From: an uncultured Oscillospiraceae bacterium | GTDB taxonomy: Bacteria > Bacillota > Clostridia > Oscillospirales > Ruminococcaceae | NCBI GenBank assembly: GCA_910578255.1 | Contig: CAJTQM010000026.1 | Location: 17,422 to 26,194 of the forward strand | DNA: 8,773 bases | Direction: 5' to 3' | In this document: positions 5,933-8,773 of the stretch, piece after piece | How positions within the stretch are numbered: the first letter of the stretch is position 1 | Layout of the letters: every line of letters begins with the position of its first letter | Program-made: the position numbers and the translations under genes | Notes under the pieces: model-generated | What the model saw: only the letters and a program-made list of their open reading frames with translations | Databases searched by the model: none | Told to the model about the DNA's origin: nothing

Positions 5933-5949
5933 TTTGTCATCTTTTGTCA
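5933..5949. repeat. Tandem TTTGTCA repeat with 10-bp spacing
   Basis: TTTGTCA occurs at 5933-5939 and again at 5943-5949, exactly one helical turn apart, 26 bp before the start of the PK-C-like gene. The spacing suits a protein binding two half-sites on one face of the DNA. The cores resemble Spo0A boxes only in part. Confidence 0.45.
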
Positions 5950-6036
5950 GGCCAAAGCCTTTGCGGCAGTCCCGCTTGGCGAGAACCTGCGGGAACGAAA
6001 CGAATAGAATAAAAAAGTATGACCGAAAAAAGGGGG

Positions 6037-6114
6037 CGGATAAAATAGATGGAACGCACTGCCGCAGATCCCAAAGGGGCGGTCTAATATGGGTGACGGT
6101 ATAATAGATGGGAA
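6037..6114. repeat. Imperfect direct repeat, about 60 bp apart
   Basis: CGGATAAAATAGATGG at 6037-6052 and CGGTATAATAGATGG at 6097-6111 agree apart from three differences, including a one-base gap. Both lie just beyond the 3' end of the hydrolase gene. No function can be read from them. Confidence 0.35.
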
Positions 6115-6122
6115 GCATTTTA

Positions 6123-6932
6123 TTACTGATCTTCTAAAAACGCGAAAACGCGTTGGTAAAAATCCTTTGCTTCCTCATATGCTGCATGGCCTAATTTTGG
6201 ATATACATATAGTTTGCTGCCTGAAATCTGATTGTTCATTTCGTAGGATGCCTGTACGCCGACTATTTGGTCTGTTTCGCCACCGATAATGAGTGTTGGA
6301 CAGGTAATTTTATTCAGTTCATTATAAGCATCAAATTCAAGGATCGCGTTTGTATTGATAAGAAACCTATCATAATTTAACGGCTTTCCGATAAACCCAA
6401 TAATTGGATAGAATTTCTTGTACTTTTTTAGATAATTCGGCGAGTAACTCTTTTCTGCTGTATCAATCATCAATTTTTTGTGGTCGCCCTGCTTAGCAAA
6501 GCTGGCCCATTGCTTCACGCATTCCTGTAACCTGTTATTTACGCGAGGAGCAGTAACGACAAGAACAAGCTTTTCAACCAACTTTGGGTGGTCTATTGCA
6601 AGATACTGAGCGATCATTCCTCCCTGGGACACGCCCATGACACAGATTTTTTTACTTCCAAGCAAATCTATTGCTTTCGCCTGATCATGGGCCATATCAC
6701 GCATGGAGTAGCCTTCGGGTATATCGTCCTTTCTGCTAAACATATAAACTGTGTATCGATCAAAAAAAGGGACATATGGTTTAGCCAACAGCAGAGCTTT
6801 TCCTTTTACGGTAGCCAGCCCGTCGGAGAGTCCCGGAAGGATAACCAATGTACGATTACCATGCCCAAAACGAACATAGTTCATCTGTGTATTGCCTAAT
6901 ATAACCACCCCGTTTTTAGCGGTCCAAAACAT
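6123..6932 (-). CDS. Alpha/beta hydrolase
   Basis: A 269-residue cytoplasmic alpha/beta-hydrolase-fold protein with no signal peptide. Seen: oxyanion-region sequence LVILPGLSDG at 29-38, the nucleophile elbow GVSQGG with Ser102, a probable acid Asp221 in GGETDQIVG, and His249 in KLGHAAYEE, giving a complete triad in the expected order. A helical cap of about 70 residues (130-200), rich in Lys and Tyr, lies between strands 6 and 7. Substrate unknown; esterases, lipases and C-C hydrolases share this fold, and the sequence does not choose between them. The ATG is preceded by AGGAGG six bases upstream, and a strong promoter ends just before it. The gene is clearly more A+T-rich than lepB and rbgA next to it, which suggests transfer from another lineage. 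Confidence 0.85.
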   Translation of the reverse strand: MFWTAKNGVVILGNTQMNYVRFGHGNRTLVILPGLSDGLATVKGKALLLAKPYVPFFDRYTVYMFSRKDDIPEGYSMRDMAHDQAKAIDLLGSKKICVMGVSQGGMIAQYLAIDHPKLVEKLVLVVTAPRVNNRLQECVKQWASFAKQGDHKKLMIDTAEKSYSPNYLKKYKKFYPIIGFIGKPLNYDRFLINTNAILEFDAYNELNKITCPTLIIGGETDQIVGVQASYEMNNQISGSKLYVYPKLGHAAYEEAKDFYQRVFAFLEDQ

Positions 6933-6957
6933 GCTCTCCCTCCTATTCATTATTCTG

Positions 6958-6986
6958 ATTATAGCATAGGCGCCGCTGAACCTCAA
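6958..6986 (-). promoter_or_regulatory. Extended -10 sigma-A promoter of the hydrolase gene
   Basis: On the minus strand: TTGAGG (6986-6981), a 17-bp spacer ending in TGC, and a perfect TATAAT (6963-6958). The start would be near 6951, giving a leader of only about 20 nt that is nearly all Shine-Dalgarno. This supports the ATG at 6932 over upstream in-frame starts. Confidence 0.85.
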
Positions 6987-7058
6987 CATTGGATTAACGA
7001 TATCGCCAACGTCCAAATTCAACAGCAACAGGAAAAAAGGGAGATGGCAAAAGGCTTG

Positions 7059-7087
7059 TTGTAAATTTTGCTTCGATGTGATAAAAT
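7059..7087 (+). promoter_or_regulatory. Extended -10 sigma-A promoter of the lepB-rbgA-rnhB operon
   Basis: TTGTAA (7059-7064), a 17-bp spacer and TAAAAT (7082-7087) with TG one base before the -10 (7079-7080). Transcription would start near 7094, about 130 nt before lepB. The -35 is only partly consensus, but the extended -10 compensates. Confidence 0.65.
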
Positions 7088-7093
7088 GACTGG

Positions 7094-7224
7094 GTATTCA
7101 TAAAAAATGAGAAGATGGACAAATGGCCGATTTTTGCCGACGGCAGAATGACGAAAAGCAGGTGAACCTGTAAAGGAAAAAGCGGCCTGCTGCTATCGCG
7201 TCAAAAGGAATTGAGGGGCAGAAT
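7094..7224 (+). other. Leader of the lepB operon with several small inverted repeats
   Basis: The roughly 130-nt leader holds an 11-bp odd palindrome TGCCG-A-CGGCA at 7135-7145, a tight hairpin CAGGT/ACCTG (7159-7170) and a competing pairing AGCAGG (7157-7162) with CCTGCT (7186-7191). No T-run follows, and I recognise no known riboswitch class. A 14-codon frame (ATG 7107) has no ribosome-binding site. Regulation through this leader is only a possibility. Confidence 0.3.
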
Positions 7225-7767
7225 TTGCGCAAAGGAAAGAAAAGGGCGCGGGTAAAGAGCGCTTTCGAATGGTTGGATTCACTGGTTTTCGCCGTTGTGG
7301 CCGTGGTGCTGCTGTTCACCTTTTTGTTTCGCACCGTCGGCGTGGAGGGCTCTTCTATGGAACCGACCCTGCTGGGCGGGGATCGGCTGATTGTGTCCCA
7401 TTTGTTTCGCCAGCCAAAACGAGGCGACATTGTGGTCATCGTCCAACCGGAAAGCGAAACCCCGGCGATTATCAAACGGGTGATCGCGGTAGAGGGGCAG
7501 ACGGTGGATATCCGGTTTGACACCGGAGACGTTTGGGTAGACGGTCAGCTTTTAAAAGAGCCTTACATCAACGAGCCGACCCACATGAAGCGGGACGTGG
7601 ATTTTCCGGTAACGGTGCCCGACGGGTGTGTCTTTGTTATGGGAGATAACCGGAACCATTCTTTGGACAGTCGGGACAGCGGTGTTGGCATGGTCGATAA
7701 ACGCTATATTCTGGGAAGGGCGGTTTTTCGGCTGTTCCCACTGAAAAAAATTGGAACGATAAAATGA
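7225..7767 (+). CDS. lepB: Signal peptidase I
   Basis: A type I signal peptidase (family S26) that cuts signal peptides from exported proteins at the outer face of the membrane. At 180 residues it is the short Gram-positive SipS/LepB type. Seen: a basic N-terminus (RKGKKRARVK), one membrane anchor at about 17-36, the catalytic serine in GSSMEPTL (Ser44), the catalytic lysine in IIKRVIAVEGQ (Lys84), and the conserved GDNRNHSLDSR box at 140-150. The start is TTG, with GAGGGG six bases upstream; no ATG or GTG lies between it and the in-frame stop upstream, and the next Met falls inside the active site. It is first in an operon with rbgA 13 bp downstream. In many Firmicutes rplS precedes this gene; here a divergent hydrolase gene occupies that side. 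Confidence 0.95.
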   Translation: MRKGKKRARVKSAFEWLDSLVFAVVAVVLLFTFLFRTVGVEGSSMEPTLLGGDRLIVSHLFRQPKRGDIVVIVQPESETPAIIKRVIAVEGQTVDIRFDTGDVWVDGQLLKEPYINEPTHMKRDVDFPVTVPDGCVFVMGDNRNHSLDSRDSGVGMVDKRYILGRAVFRLFPLKKIGTIK

Positions 7768-7780
7768 AGGAGAAGATCGT

Positions 7781-8680
7781 ATGACCGAAGCACCGTCGAT
7801 TCAATGGTTTCCGGGCCATATGGCCAAAACAAGGCGGCTGATGCGGGAAAGCCTGCGACTGGTGGACATCGTTGTAGAGGTAATCGACGCGCGGATTCCC
7901 ATCAGCAGCCGCAACCCCGAACTGCCGGAGTTGGTTGGGAAAAAGCCGCGGATCATCTTGCTAAACAAGTGCGACGCGGCGGATGAGGCGATCACCCAAA
8001 AATGGTGCGAATACTATAAAGAGCGTGGCATTACCGCCCTTCCTACCGACTGCCGCAGCGGCAGAGGGATTAAGCAGTTTGTTCCGGCGGTAAAAGAGGT
8101 GCTTCGTCCCTTATTAGAGCGCCGCGCCCAAAAGGGGATGCAGGGCGCGCCCATTCGCATGATGATTGTGGGAATCCCCAATGTGGGTAAGTCCTCCTTT
8201 ATCAACCGGATGGCCGGTTCCCGCCGGACGAAGGTTGAGGACCGCCCCGGCGTAACCCGCGGGCGGCAGTGGGTCAATCTGGATAACGGGATCGACCTTT
8301 TGGATATGCCGGGTATCCTCTGGCCAAAGTTTGAGGATAAGCGAGTAGGCGAGTATCTGGCCTTTACCGGCGCGGTTAAGGACGATGTGGTGGATATCGA
8401 ACTGTTGGCTATGCGGCTACTGGAACTTTTAAACGGGCGGTATCACGAAGCGCTGTGCCAGCGGTATAAGCTGACCGACGAGGAAACGGCGGAAATAGAA
8501 GCTTACGACCTGCTGGAATTGGTGGCCCGCAAGCGGGGGATGCTTCAATCCGGCGGGCAGGTCAATACCGAGCGGGCGGCCATCGCGGTTTTGGACGAAT
8601 TTCGCAGCGGCAAAATCGGCCGGATCACCCTGGAAACGCCCTGGAAGCCGGAGCAGCAATCATCAGCGTGGGAGGAATGA
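7781..8680 (+). CDS. rbgA: Ribosome biogenesis GTPase RbgA (YlqF)
   Basis: A circularly permuted GTPase needed for late assembly of the 50S subunit; in B. subtilis it is essential. Seen in permuted order over 299 residues: the family opening IQWFPGHMAKTRR at 7-19, G4 NKCD at 62-65, a G5-like region near 89-95, the G1 P-loop GIPNVGKSS at 131-139, G2 Thr159 in RPGVTRG, and G3 DMPG at 175-178. The C-terminal helical domain (about 205-290) is the RNA-binding part. Length is normal, possibly 10-15 residues longer than the B. subtilis protein. The ATG has AAGGAG eight bases upstream, overlapping the lepB stop. The stop TGA lies 4 bp before the rnhB start, so the genes are co-translated in one operon. 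Confidence 0.95.
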   Translation: MTEAPSIQWFPGHMAKTRRLMRESLRLVDIVVEVIDARIPISSRNPELPELVGKKPRIILLNKCDAADEAITQKWCEYYKERGITALPTDCRSGRGIKQFVPAVKEVLRPLLERRAQKGMQGAPIRMMIVGIPNVGKSSFINRMAGSRRTKVEDRPGVTRGRQWVNLDNGIDLLDMPGILWPKFEDKRVGEYLAFTGAVKDDVVDIELLAMRLLELLNGRYHEALCQRYKLTDEETAEIEAYDLLELVARKRGMLQSGGQVNTERAAIAVLDEFRSGKIGRITLETPWKPEQQSSAWEE

Positions 8681-8684
8681 CAGC

Positions 8685-8773
8685 GTGCCGAATCAAAAAT
8701 GCCCGCTGGATCTGTATGCCTTTGAGCGGGAGATCTATTCTGCCAGCGGCTATACCTGGATCTGCGGCGCGGA
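8685..8773 (+). CDS. rnhB: Ribonuclease HII, 5' part only
   Basis: The gene runs off the window after 29 codons. RNase HII cuts the RNA strand of RNA:DNA hybrids and removes misincorporated ribonucleotides. Seen: an N-terminus KCPLDLYAFEREIYSASGYTWICGA of the type found in Firmicute RNase HII, ending just where the catalytic GxDEAGRG motif should begin. The start is GTG, with GGAGG nine bases upstream inside the end of rbgA. Position after lepB-rbgA is the conserved order in Firmicutes and strongly supports the call, although no catalytic residue lies inside the window. Confidence 0.85.
   Translation, partial: MPNQKCPLDLYAFEREIYSASGYTWICGA

Larger units (their letters stand above)
5908..6122. 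other. Intergenic region with short repeats and a hairpin
   Basis: Leader and upstream DNA of the PK-C-like gene, and the tail of the hydrolase gene. It contains the TTTGTCA pair at 5933-5949, a six-base stem (TCCCGC 5970-5975 with GCGGGA 5989-5994, 13-nt loop) and two related copies of an AATAGATGG-type sequence near 6041 and 6101. No convincing coding frame, promoter or T-run terminator was seen on either strand, so how the hydrolase transcript ends is unclear. Confidence 0.5.

Noticed and set aside
5961..6000. T-box or other riboswitch-like hairpin before the PK-C-like gene
   Set aside because: Only one six-base stem is present. There is no T-box TGGnACCGCG sequence and no terminator with a T-run.
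5644..6012. Plus-strand frame opposite the PK-C-like gene
   Set aside because: No Shine-Dalgarno and no family resemblance; it is antisense to a well-conserved protein.
6083..6105. TATAAT at 6100-6105 as a plus-strand promoter
   Set aside because: No matching -35 lies about 17 bp upstream, and it would transcribe antisense into the hydrolase gene.
7107..7151. 14-codon leader peptide before lepB
   Set aside because: No ribosome-binding site, no codon run suggesting attenuation, and no terminator after it.
1..8773. CRISPR array, phage genes, insertion sequence, tRNA or rRNA
   Set aside because: I saw no regularly spaced repeats, transposase or integrase motifs, tRNA cloverleaf with a TTCGA-type loop, or rRNA sequence on either strand.

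Overview
The window looks like chromosomal DNA of an anaerobic, endospore-forming Firmicute, most likely a gut-type Clostridia (Oscillospirales-like) genome of moderate G+C. The evidence is the pair of spore-maturation genes spmA and spmB, a short AbrB-type regulator with a four-cysteine tail as found in clostridia, a large surface protein with a beta-helix, an InlB-type repeat and a membrane-anchored C-terminus, and the conserved housekeeping run lepB-rbgA-rnhB. The lineage call is inference from gene content; no marker gene fixes it.

Layout. Positions 1-3613 (+) hold most of one very large cell-surface protein gene whose 5' end lies outside the window. It is broken twice: by an in-frame TAG at 367-369 and by a +1 shift of frame inside 1418-1430. 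Protein-like sequence of the same style continues across both breaks, so this is one gene of at least 1,200 codons rather than three. A hairpin terminator follows at 3625-3661. Converging on it from the other strand is spmA-spmB (4786 to 3675). The 246-bp divergent region between spmA and abrB carries a good match to a sporulation sigma-E promoter facing spmA, a sigma-A promoter facing abrB, and two Spo0A-box-like sequences, one lying on the abrB -35 element. abrB (5033-5272) ends in a strong, probably bidirectional terminator.

The next two genes are on the minus strand: a stand-alone pyruvate-kinase C-terminal-domain protein (5907 to 5359) and an alpha/beta hydrolase (6932 to 6123). The hydrolase gene is visibly more A+T-rich than its neighbours and has its own extended -10 promoter. 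From 7059 to the window end, a plus-strand operon begins with a promoter and a roughly 130-nt leader, then encodes signal peptidase I, the ribosome-assembly GTPase RbgA and the start of RNase HII.

How the genes fit together. The central part reads as a growth-to-sporulation switch: a transition-state regulator expressed in growth, possibly repressed by Spo0A, sits back to back with spore-maturation genes switched on in the mother cell. The lepB-rbgA-rnhB block is a widely conserved arrangement serving secretion, 50S assembly and RNA:DNA hybrid repair. I see no CRISPR array, phage gene, transposase, tRNA or rRNA. The most unusual item is the doubly interrupted surface-protein gene; decay or assembly error is the simplest explanation, but recoding is testable. 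I found no convincing new multi-gene system.
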